DNA of 13,533 nt from positions 1-13,533 of the forward strand of contig JBKPBQ010000350.1 of NCBI GenBank assembly GCA_046726955.1, in the 5' to 3' direction. Origin of the DNA: CAVPGH01 sp046726955. GTDB lineage: Bacteria; Acidobacteriota; Vicinamibacteria; Fen-336. Positions 7,143-13,533 of this stretch are shown one piece after another; within the stretch, counting starts at the first letter, position 1, and every line of letters begins with the position of its first letter. The translations under genes were made by a program, and so were the position numbers. The notes beneath the pieces are model-generated. The model did not search any database, had not been told where the DNA came from, and was given only the letters and a program-made list of their open reading frames with translations.

Positions 7143-8525
7143 CTACGTCAGGAACCCCAGGTCCGGCGTATCGAAGCGCGTGATGTTCGGGAAGACGGCG
7201 GGGACGTCGGCGGCGGGTAGGCCGTACCACTTCGCGAGCGTCGCCGCGTACTGATCGACCGACGTCGTGGGGATGAAGCGCCCCTGGTTCCCCGAGTCGT
7301 CGGGGCCCGCGAGGGCGAGGGTGGGCCAGCGCCCGACGAAGTCGCCGCCCTTCACCGCGCCCCCGAGGACGAATTGGCAGCTCCCCCACCCGTGGTCGGT
7401 ACCCGGTCCGTTCGAGCGGTAGGCCCTGCCGAAGTCGGAGCTCGTGAAGAGCGTGACCTCGTTCGCGACACCCATCTCGACGGTGGCCGCGTAGAAGGCG
7501 GCGAGCGCCGCGCTCACCTGGCCGAGCAGGTTCTGCTGAGCCGTGAGCTGGCTGCCGTGCGTGTCGAACCCTCCCAGGGAGACGAAGAAGATCTGGCGGT
7601 GCATGCCCAGGAGGTTCCGGGCGGCGATCAGGCGGGCCACCATCTTCAGCTGGTCGCCGAGCGAGCCCGCGGGAAAGACCGTCTGGATCGGAGGCGCGAG
7701 GGCGAGGGCCTGCGTCGCGAGGGAGTCGGTGTCGAGCGCCTTGGACACGGTGTCGCCCGCCGCGCGCACGAGCGTGACGTCGCGATCGAGGAGCAGGAGG
7801 TCGCGCATCGCCCCGTAGCGGATCTGCGAGTTCGCGGAGGTGCTGAACCCGGAGAGCGCCACCGTTCCCGCGGTCGTCAACTCGAAGGCGCGCGCGACCG
7901 TTCCCGTCCCGAACACCGTGGCCCCGGCGAGCGTGACGATCATCGGGAAGGTCGCCGTGCCGTTCATCGGGAGCGTACGGTCGCCGATGCGCCCGCCCCA
8001 GCCGGTCGTGAGCGCCGGGGCCGCGATCCCCGTCTGCCACTCGTAGACCTGGTCGGAGTGCGAGAAGAGGCTCGGAGGGCGGGCGGCGGGACTTGCCAGG
8101 TACTGGCTCCGAGTGATCGGCTCGATGAGCGTGCCGACGTTGCAGACGAGGGCCAGCTTCCGCTGTCCGAGGAGGGAATAGAGCCCGGCCAGGCTCGGGT
8201 GGAAGCCGAACCTTCGTCCGTCGCTCGGAGGGCGGAAGGGGAGGAGGCTCCCCTGCGGGAGCGCGATCGTCGGTCGGGTGGCCGCGTAGGAGGCGTAGTC
8301 GTCGAGGCTGACGATGGTGTTCCAGGCGTCGTTGCCGCCGGCCAGGAAGACGCAGACGAGGGCGCGGTAGTCCCCGGCCACGGAGGGCACGAAGTGGTGG
8401 TGCTGGCGCTCCTCCTGGGCGAGCGCGTTCACGACCCCGAAGCGCCCGAGGATCGACCCGAAGGCCGTCGCGGAGAGAGCGGCGCAGCCACCGCGGCGCA
8501 GGAATTCACGGCGAGAAGCGGTCAT
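7143..8525 (-). CDS. DUF1501 family protein, Tat-exported
   Basis: A 460-residue protein of the DUF1501 family (alkaline phosphatase/sulfatase-like fold; biochemical role unknown). The N-terminus has a twin-arginine signal (SRREFLRRGG) and a hydrophobic stretch to about residue 36, indicating export of the folded protein. Family blocks are present: VFLAGGNDAWNTIVSLDDYA, GFHPSLAGLYSLLGQRKLAL, SHSDQVYEWQTG, GWGGRIGD, VSLGGFDTHGSQ, FTSSDFGRA and DHGWGSCQFVLGG. Length is normal for the family. The ATG is 9 bases after the stop of the DUF1800 gene, and its AGGAG ribosome site overlaps that stop, so the two are almost certainly co-translated. DUF1800 and DUF1501 genes are a recurrent adjacent pair in many bacteria, suggesting a joint function at or outside the envelope. 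The gene ends 3 bases from the convergent phosphoesterase gene. Confidence 0.95.
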   Translation of the reverse strand: MTASRREFLRRGGCAALSATAFGSILGRFGVVNALAQEERQHHHFVPSVAGDYRALVCVFLAGGNDAWNTIVSLDDYASYAATRPTIALPQGSLLPFRPPSDGRRFGFHPSLAGLYSLLGQRKLALVCNVGTLIEPITRSQYLASPAARPPSLFSHSDQVYEWQTGIAAPALTTGWGGRIGDRTLPMNGTATFPMIVTLAGATVFGTGTVARAFELTTAGTVALSGFSTSANSQIRYGAMRDLLLLDRDVTLVRAAGDTVSKALDTDSLATQALALAPPIQTVFPAGSLGDQLKMVARLIAARNLLGMHRQIFFVSLGGFDTHGSQLTAQQNLLGQVSAALAAFYAATVEMGVANEVTLFTSSDFGRAYRSNGPGTDHGWGSCQFVLGGAVKGGDFVGRWPTLALAGPDDSGNQGRFIPTTSVDQYAATLAKWYGLPAADVPAVFPNITRFDTPDLGFLT

Positions 8526-8531
8526 GGGGCG

Positions 8532-8536
8532 CTCCT
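8532..8536 (-). promoter_or_regulatory. AGGAG ribosome site overlapping the upstream stop (translational coupling)
   Basis: On the minus strand the DUF1800 stop and the next start read TAGGAG-CGCCCC-ATG. The ribosome site for DUF1501 shares two bases with the TAG stop (8535-8537) and is spaced 6 bases from the ATG. This arrangement favours reinitiation by the terminating ribosome and roughly matched output of both proteins. Confidence 0.8.
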
Positions 8537-11486
8537 AGCGCTGCACGTTGTACTGCGCTGACGTGGCCACGAGGTAGATCGCGGTCTGCGCGCGGTACGT
8601 GGGGTTGAGGGCGGGAATGGCGCTGACGGCCTGGATGATGCGCGAGCGCATGTCCAGCGGCATCGCCTGGTGCATGAAGCGGAGCGACAGGTCGTCCACG
8701 AGAGCGGTCGGGTTGCCCGCGATGTTCGCCCAGGGAATGAGCGCGACGTATACCGTGCTCGATCCCGCGGGCGCGTAGGACGGCAGCGGGATCGTGCCGA
8801 AGAGAAGCGTGTTGACGAAGTTCGCGCGCCGGATGGCCGTGGACTCGGTGTAGATCTGGAACTGCGGGCCGAGCAGCGGCGTCCCCGGCACCTGGTAGTC
8901 GGGCGAGTAGAAGCTGAAGACGGTGGGCGGCGAGAAGACACTCTGCGCCATCTGGCCCACGCGCTCCTGCAGGCCGTAGCCCTGGCCCCATCCCTCCAGC
9001 GCGCGCACCGTTCGCGTCACGAAGAGCGCCGGGTCCTGCAGACGGCCGAAGTTGGGAAGCGTCGTGGGATCGCGCCGCGCTTCCACGTCGAGGAGCACCG
9101 CCTTCACCACCGCTCCGAGGTCGCCGCGGATCCCCGCGCCGTAGGGACCCTGGCCCTCGAAGGCCTGGGTCACGCGGGCCACGTAGCCGGGGCTGGGGTT
9201 GCTCGTGACGAGATGCTGGATGAGCTGACGGCCGAGGAACGGACCCACGTTCGGGTGGTTGAAGATCTGGTCGAGGGCCGCGGTGACGTCCTGCGCCCCC
9301 GCCTGGCCCGCGGGCAGCACCACTCCGTCGAGGACCTCCTTCGCCCCCGTGTCGTGCCGGCCGGGGATGAGGACCATCGGCTCGAGGTAGTAGGGCGTGT
9401 AGTTGAAGCTCGTGGGAGGCGGGCTGGGAGGAGGCGTGTCGTAGGTCCAGCCCGTGAAGACGCGCGCGAAGCCTTCGATCGTCTTCTGCTCGTAGGTAGG
9501 GATCGGGTTCTCCCCCGAACCCTTGAACCCGCTCGCGTCGAGCATCAGCGTGCCGTTCGGGTGCAGCTTGAAGACGCCGATGGAGAAGAGCTGCAGGAGC
9601 TCGCGAGCGTAGTTCTCGTTGGCGGTGCGCCCGGTCGCGGGGTTGGGCTTGTCGTTGTTGACCATGTCCAGGTAGTTGCCCATCGCCGGGTTGAGCGTGA
9701 CGTCGTCGAGGAGCTGGCGGAAGTTGCCGAAGGCGTGGGCGGTCAGGCGGTCCACGTACGCCGCCATTCCCGGCCCGTCCTGGATGTCGCGCGCGGAGAC
9801 GACCAGGATCTGCGAGAGCGCGAACGCCACCCGCTGGCGGAGCTGGTCGGGACCGTTGAGCGCGTTCATGTAGAAGCGCGTGCGGAAGGCGCTCGCCCGC
9901 GAGGAGTCGTTGAGGGTGGGCGCCGCGCTCACGAAATCGAGGTACGTCGACGGCGGCTGCGCGACCTGCTCGTCGATGAAGCCGGCGTAGCCGAGAGCGA
10001 GGACGCGGTCGACGAGGGCCTGCGTTCCGCCCATGCTCGCCTGCTCGAGGAAGCGGCGCGCCTCGGCCTGCGTGGTGGGGGTGGTGGGCGCGGGGTCGGG
10101 GACGACGGCGGGGGGCGAAGCCGCCCCCACGGCGCGGTAGTGGCCGCGGATCTCCCCGCCGGGATAGGTGCTCGAGTGCACGTTGATGTAGAGCCGTCCG
10201 GTGCGCAGCGCGGTGAGCTGGTCCTGGACGCTGAGACCGCCCGTCGGCTCGAACACCCAGGAGAGGTCCTGGAACGGCCCGAGGGGCAGGCTGAAGATCG
10301 GGGACGCGGTGCTCCCGGGATCGGCGGGGCCGTGGACGTGGGCCGCTATCTCGGGCGACGTCAGCCCGGAGAAGCTCAGGCCGAGACGAGCCGACTTTTC
10401 GTCGGCGGCGAGGAGCAGCGTGGCCGTTCCCGTCGCCGTGGTCGCGGCGCCGCCTTCCGGCAGGAGCGTCGCCACGAAGAGCGACGACGCGGGAGCACGG
10501 CCGGGCTGGAAGGCCACTGCCCACGCGGGGTCGGTCGATTGTCCCGCGACGCGGACGACCGCCACGCGGGTCGTTCCGTGCATGAGCCAGACGCGGGTCT
10601 CGCCGGTCGTGCGGTGGTGCCACACGATGTCGGCCTTTCCGTCCCCGTTCACGTCGCCGACCATGCCCAGCTGCCAGTCCGGGTCGTGCATCCCGCGGAG
10701 GGCGGCGGTGCGAACGACGGCCAGCCCGTTCATGATCCAGATCGCGCTCGGCCCGTTGCGGTGCCGCCAGAGGATGTCCGCCTTGCCGTCGCCGTCGAAG
10801 TCCGCGAGCGCGGCGACCTCCCAGCCCGTATCCGCTATCGGTGGGATGAGCCCGGTCGTCGCAATGGCGCCGCCGTTCATCAGCCAGACCTGGTTCGCGC
10901 CGGTGGCGGTGTTGCGCCAGAGGATGTCCGCCTTCCCGTCGCCGTTCAGGTCCCCTACGCCGCCCACGCGCCAGGCGAGCTGGGGCACGGTCGGCAGTCG
11001 CAGGGCCGCCCGCGCCGTTCCTCCCGCCACGGGCCACAGCATGTTCGTGCCCGTGGACTCGTGCCGCCAGAGGATGTCGGCCTGCCCGTCGCCGGTGAAG
11101 TCCGCGACGCCCGCCACGCGCCAATCCGTATCGGTGAGGGACGGGAGGAGCTGCGTGCTCGTCACCACGAACGTGTTCATGACCCAGAGACGGTTCGCGC
11201 CCGATAGCGCGTGGCGCCAGAGGATGTCCGCCTTGCCGTCGCCGGTGAAGTCGGCCGCCGCCTGCACCTGCCAGTAGCGATCGCGCTCGAGGGCGATGCG
11301 CCTCTCCGCGGCGATGGCCGCGCCGTTCATCAGCCAGATGCGGTTCTGCCCGTTCGCCTCGTTGCGCCAGAGCACGTCGGCCTTGCCGTCGCCGTCGAAG
11401 TCGGAGCGGACGGCGGCAGGCGCGGAGACGGCGAGTCCCAGGGCCGCGAGGGTGGCGACACCAACGGCACTCCGCTTGGCGGTCAT
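8535..11486 (-). CDS. Secreted FG-GAP/VCBS-repeat, CHRD and DUF1800 multidomain protein
   Basis: A 983-residue exported protein. The ATG at 11486 is chosen over an in-frame TTG at 11492 because AGGAG lies 6 bases before it. A signal peptide spans residues 1 to about 24 (MTAKRSAVGVATLAALGLAV, SAPA end). Residues about 29-325 hold six repeats of about 50 residues, each with a Ca-binding-type loop (DFDGDGKADVLWR and variants) and an IWLMNG-like strand. Residues about 334-450 match a CHRD domain (SLFVATL, AAHVHGPA, LYINVHSSTYPGGEIRG). After a Pro/Thr linker, residues about 470-975 are DUF1800: LRQRVAFALSQILVVSARD, HAFGNFRQLLDDVTLNPAMG, NENYARELLQLFSIGVFKL, FARVFTGWTYD. DUF1800 has no established reaction. 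The repeats and CHRD suggest binding or structural modules that place it outside the cytoplasm. It is followed by its usual partner DUF1501; a beta-propeller gene lies upstream on the same strand. Confidence 0.93.
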   Translation of the reverse strand: MTAKRSAVGVATLAALGLAVSAPAAVRSDFDGDGKADVLWRNEANGQNRIWLMNGAAIAAERRIALERDRYWQVQAAADFTGDGKADILWRHALSGANRLWVMNTFVVTSTQLLPSLTDTDWRVAGVADFTGDGQADILWRHESTGTNMLWPVAGGTARAALRLPTVPQLAWRVGGVGDLNGDGKADILWRNTATGANQVWLMNGGAIATTGLIPPIADTGWEVAALADFDGDGKADILWRHRNGPSAIWIMNGLAVVRTAALRGMHDPDWQLGMVGDVNGDGKADIVWHHRTTGETRVWLMHGTTRVAVVRVAGQSTDPAWAVAFQPGRAPASSLFVATLLPEGGAATTATGTATLLLAADEKSARLGLSFSGLTSPEIAAHVHGPADPGSTASPIFSLPLGPFQDLSWVFEPTGGLSVQDQLTALRTGRLYINVHSSTYPGGEIRGHYRAVGAASPPAVVPDPAPTTPTTQAEARRFLEQASMGGTQALVDRVLALGYAGFIDEQVAQPPSTYLDFVSAAPTLNDSSRASAFRTRFYMNALNGPDQLRQRVAFALSQILVVSARDIQDGPGMAAYVDRLTAHAFGNFRQLLDDVTLNPAMGNYLDMVNNDKPNPATGRTANENYARELLQLFSIGVFKLHPNGTLMLDASGFKGSGENPIPTYEQKTIEGFARVFTGWTYDTPPPSPPPTSFNYTPYYLEPMVLIPGRHDTGAKEVLDGVVLPAGQAGAQDVTAALDQIFNHPNVGPFLGRQLIQHLVTSNPSPGYVARVTQAFEGQGPYGAGIRGDLGAVVKAVLLDVEARRDPTTLPNFGRLQDPALFVTRTVRALEGWGQGYGLQERVGQMAQSVFSPPTVFSFYSPDYQVPGTPLLGPQFQIYTESTAIRRANFVNTLLFGTIPLPSYAPAGSSTVYVALIPWANIAGNPTALVDDLSLRFMHQAMPLDMRSRIIQAVSAIPALNPTYRAQTAIYLVATSAQYNVQR
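10515..11402 (-). repeat. Six FG-GAP-type repeats with 150-bp DNA periodicity
   Basis: On the plus strand the conserved core (AGGATGTC..CCTT.CCGTCGCC and close variants) begins at 11371, 11221, 11071, 10921 and 10771: five copies at exactly 150-base spacing. A sixth begins at 10624 (147 bases). Each encodes a D-x-[DNT]-G-D-G-[KQ]-A-D loop. The exact spacing implies an array of 50-residue units that grew by tandem duplication and kept its register. Confidence 0.9.
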
Positions 11487-11564
11487 GGCCAACTCCTCTC
11501 CTCGCTGGTGGTCGGGTACGAGAGAGGTGCCGAGCCTACCCCCGGCGCCCGCCGCGCCCTGTGC

Positions 11565-11582
11565 GTAACCTCACAAGGTGAC
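11565..11582. promoter_or_regulatory. Imperfect 18-bp palindrome between the propeller and DUF1800 genes
   Basis: GTAACCTCACAAGGTGAC forms a dyad with six of seven arm pairs matching (GTnACCT, 4-base centre, AGGTnAC). It lies about 80 bases upstream of the DUF1800 start in the 117-base gap. It could be a dimeric repressor or activator operator. It is too short and lacks a T-run, so a terminator is less likely. No convincing -35/-10 pair was found in the gap. Confidence 0.3.
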
Positions 11583-11603
11583 GAGGGCCTTGCCGGCGCG
11601 CTC

Positions 11604-12674
11604 TCAATGGGTTGGCTGGACGACCAAGACCCTCCCTTCCGGACCGTCGGCCACATAGGCGGTCCCGGCGTCCGTCGCGACGGCGTTCCGTGCGCCTTTG
11701 GCGGTCGCGCGCGCGGCCGTCTTGGTCAGCACGCCTTTCTCGTCGAGATGGGCGATCGTGAGGGTCGCCGCCCGCGCCGCGGCCACGTAAAGCGAGCGGT
11801 TCGACGGCACGTAGTCGATGTTGTCCACCCCCGCTCCCGTATCGAGCTTCGAAAGGATCTTCCCGTCCTTACCGGCATCCATCACCTCGACGTGGTCCGG
11901 ACACGCGACCACGAGGAGCTGATGGGTAGGATCGACGGCGAGCCCCTTCGGACCGTCCTCGCCGCAGTTCGGCAGCCACGTCGACGTCACGGTGCGCTTC
12001 TTGAGGTCGATCCGCAGCGTCCGGTCCTTGTCCTCGAGGTTCGTGTAGAAGGCGCCGTGAGCGTCGTCCACGGCGTAGCCCTCGGGCTCCCCCTCCAGCG
12101 TGAAGTTTCCGGCGAGCTTCGGCGCGGAAGGCGTCGAGACGTCGAGGACGTACATCGATTTCGTCCGAGGCGTCGTGACCCAGACCTCGCGTGTGCTCGC
12201 GACGTACGCGACTCCGTCCGGCATCGCGGGAATCGTCACGCAGCCGCCCCGCGCGAGAGTCGTGGCATCCACGGCGCACACGCTCGAGTCGGCGCGGTTG
12301 CCCACGTACACGAAGCCGTCGCCCACCGTGGCCGCGGTCGGTCCCACCGTGCGCTTCTGGCCCTGTCGCTCGACCTCGGCGGTGGCGAACGACTCGATCG
12401 GGTGCAGCTCCTGGGTCTTCGTGTCGATGACGTCCACCCTCCCTGTTCCCGCGGCAGGCACCCAGACGCGGTGGTGCGGCCGGTCGACGGCCAGGTAGTC
12501 CAGGAAGACACCACCGGGCGGCGCGCCGGGAAGCGGGATGGGGGTGAGGTCCAGACCGGCGGCCGCGTCGGCGCGCCCGGCTGGCGTGGGCTGTTGCGGG
12601 TCGGCGGTGGCGGGAGAGGCAGTAGCGAAGACGGCAATGAGGAGCGACGAAAAGACTGATTGCGCAGGGCGCAT
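11604..12674 (-). CDS. Secreted YncE-like beta-propeller protein
   Basis: A 356-residue exported protein with a signal peptide (MRPAQSVFSSLLIAVFATAS, cleavage probably after ATA near residue 24). The ATG is preceded by GGAGG at 12681-12685 with a 6-base gap. The mature part is a chain of about 45-residue blades typical of YncE/YVTN or SMP-30-like seven-bladed propellers: GFVYVGNRADSSVCAVD, REVWVTTPRTKSMYVLD, GAFYTNLEDKDRTLRID, LLVVACPDHVEVMDAG, RSLYVAAARAATLTIAHLD and GTAYVADGPEGRVLVVQ. Such proteins act as binding scaffolds or, rarely, enzymes; no catalytic set is evident. It is transcribed towards the DUF1800 gene across 117 bases, so it may lead that operon or be independent. Family assignment is good; the role is unknown. 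Confidence 0.88.
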   Translation of the reverse strand: MRPAQSVFSSLLIAVFATASPATADPQQPTPAGRADAAAGLDLTPIPLPGAPPGGVFLDYLAVDRPHHRVWVPAAGTGRVDVIDTKTQELHPIESFATAEVERQGQKRTVGPTAATVGDGFVYVGNRADSSVCAVDATTLARGGCVTIPAMPDGVAYVASTREVWVTTPRTKSMYVLDVSTPSAPKLAGNFTLEGEPEGYAVDDAHGAFYTNLEDKDRTLRIDLKKRTVTSTWLPNCGEDGPKGLAVDPTHQLLVVACPDHVEVMDAGKDGKILSKLDTGAGVDNIDYVPSNRSLYVAAARAATLTIAHLDEKGVLTKTAARATAKGARNAVATDAGTAYVADGPEGRVLVVQPTH

Positions 12675-12704
12675 GATCGACCTCCATTTTGGTGCCCGCC
12701 GCCG

Positions 12705-12710
12705 ATTGTA
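12705..12710 (-). promoter_or_regulatory. Possible -10 element for the beta-propeller gene
   Basis: On the minus strand TACAAT (5 of 6 to TATAAT) lies 30 bases before the propeller ATG, which would give a leader of about 20-25 bases. No good -35 is visible 16-19 bases further up. It stands out in otherwise GC-rich sequence in the short divergent gap to the glycosidase gene. Confidence 0.3.
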
Positions 12711-12754
12711 GATGCGGATGCCGTTGCTTGCGTCCCCAGGGACACTGCCGGCTC

Positions 12755-13533
12755 GTGCCGGACAACACGCGAAAGGGAGCGCCCTCGAGCATCGCCGCGG
12801 TCGGGATGGCGCTGGCGTGCTATCCCGTCGGCGTCGAGCGGGGATATGTCAGCCGTCGCGATGGCGCACGCCGCTGCGCCACCACGCTGCGATTCTTCGC
12901 GGAGAGCCCGCAGGGACCGGAACCCGACGCCACCGGCTACCGCGGGTTCTTCTACCACTTCCTCGAGCTCGAGACCGGCCGGCGAACCTGGCAGTGCGAG
13001 CTGTCCACGATCGACACCGCCATCCTCCTCGCCGGCGCGCTCACGGCCGCGGCCTACTTCGACAGTTCCGCCCCGGAGGAGCGCGAGGTGCGCGAGCACG
13101 CCGAGGAGCTCTACGGCAGGGCCGACTGGAGCTGGGCGTTGAACGGGGGGGGCGCCGTCAGCCACGGATGGCGGCCCGAGACGGAATTCATCCGCTACCG
13201 CTGGCAGGGCTACAACGAGGCGCTGATCCTCTACGTCCTCGCCCTCGGGTCACCCACCCATCCAATTCCGGAGGCCAGCTACGCGGCCTGGACCGAGACG
13301 TACGTGTGGAGAAAGATCTACGGTCACGAATACCTCCACGGCGCCCCGCTGTTCATGCACCAGATGTCTCACTGCTGGATCGACTTTCGCGGGATCGTTC
13401 TCCCGACCCTGCGCCACTTCGACCGCGAGTTCCCGCAGATGGTCAGCCACTACGGCTTCAAGTGCAGCTTCAACCCGACGTTCCCCGCCCGCACGGCGAA
13501 GGGCTGGATCTCCTCCGGGTACTACGGCCTCGA
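12755..13533 (+). CDS. PF10091 'glycoamylase'/GH144-like glycoside hydrolase, 3' partial and apparently 5' truncated
   Basis: 259 codons are visible, running off the window edge. The protein matches the PF10091/COG5368 family, an (alpha/alpha)6-barrel group named putative glucoamylase; characterised members include GH144 endo-beta-1,2-glucanases, so the substrate may be beta-1,2-glucan rather than starch. Family blocks: SSIAAVGMALACYPVGVERG, GYRGFFYHFLELETGRRTW, CELSTIDTAILLAGALTAAA, VSHGWRPE, IRYRWQGYNEALILYVLALG, SPTHPIPEASYAAWTETYVW and HQMSHCWIDFRGI. The GTG at 12755 is the first start within clear homology (LVPDN), but it has only a weak distant AGGGA. An in-frame TGA at 12674 allows at most 26 further upstream codons, and those do not look like the family's usual N-terminal helix or a signal peptide. 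The start is therefore uncertain; frameshift or real truncation is possible. Confidence 0.82.
   Translation, partial: MPDNTRKGAPSSIAAVGMALACYPVGVERGYVSRRDGARRCATTLRFFAESPQGPEPDATGYRGFFYHFLELETGRRTWQCELSTIDTAILLAGALTAAAYFDSSAPEEREVREHAEELYGRADWSWALNGGGAVSHGWRPETEFIRYRWQGYNEALILYVLALGSPTHPIPEASYAAWTETYVWRKIYGHEYLHGAPLFMHQMSHCWIDFRGIVLPTLRHFDREFPQMVSHYGFKCSFNPTFPARTAKGWISSGYYGL

Noticed and set aside
8670..11207. An 845-residue plus-strand frame opposite the DUF1800 gene, and an 872-residue minus-strand frame (8506-11124)
   Set aside because: Both are out-of-frame readings of the DUF1800 gene with Arg/Pro/Val-rich low-complexity translations and no domain.
10600..11420. Regularly spaced DNA repeats resembling a CRISPR array
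   Set aside because: The 150-base units lie in an open frame and encode FG-GAP-type repeats; unit length and coding content exclude CRISPR.
12660..13142. A 160-residue plus-strand frame overlapping the start of the glycosidase gene
   Set aside because: The glycosidase homology lies in a different frame over the same bases; this one is Arg/Ser-rich noise.

Overview
The window looks like a metagenomic or draft-genome contig from a high-GC Gram-negative heterotroph. The outer-membrane TonB-dependent receptor shows a Gram-negative envelope. The mix of a CarboxypepD_reg-like receptor, a DUF1800/DUF1501 pair, FG-GAP repeats and a PF10091 'glycoamylase' would fit Acidobacteriota or Myxococcota-like lineages, but that placement is inference. 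The left end is not genomic: positions 13-46 are an intact Illumina Nextera Read 2/transposon adapter, and bases 1-12 are probably index or primer sequence.

Layout, left to right. (1) 47-2679, plus strand: a TonB-dependent receptor cut off at its 5' end by the contig edge. (2) 2787-5111, plus: a secreted subtilisin/sedolisin-fold serine peptidase in which the usual His position is held by Glu, ending in an Asp/His tail. (3) 5322-7139, plus: a phosphoesterase (phospholipase C/acid phosphatase type) joined in frame to a Cys-containing domain with an HELCE motif; a strong internal ribosome site sits at the junction. (4) On the minus strand, in transcription order: a secreted YncE-like beta-propeller (12674-11604), an FG-GAP/CHRD/DUF1800 protein (11486-8535) and a Tat-exported DUF1501 protein (8525-7143). 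The last two are tightly coupled. The phosphoesterase and DUF1501 genes converge, with stop codons only 3 bases apart. (5) 12755-13533, plus: a PF10091 glycoamylase-type glycosidase that runs off the right edge and seems to lack the family's N-terminus.

Most products appear to be exported: outer-membrane receptor, secreted protease, Tat protein, and signal-peptide-bearing repeat and propeller proteins. Together they suggest polymer degradation and uptake at the cell surface, but no shared substrate can be read from the sequence. The phosphoesterase fusion is the exception, with no visible signal peptide. I saw no tRNA, rRNA, CRISPR array, transposase or phage gene. The most distinctive items are the phosphoesterase-HELCE fusion, the Glu-for-His protease with its metal-binding-like tail, and the DUF1800 protein with six Ca-binding-type repeats at near-exact 150-bp spacing.
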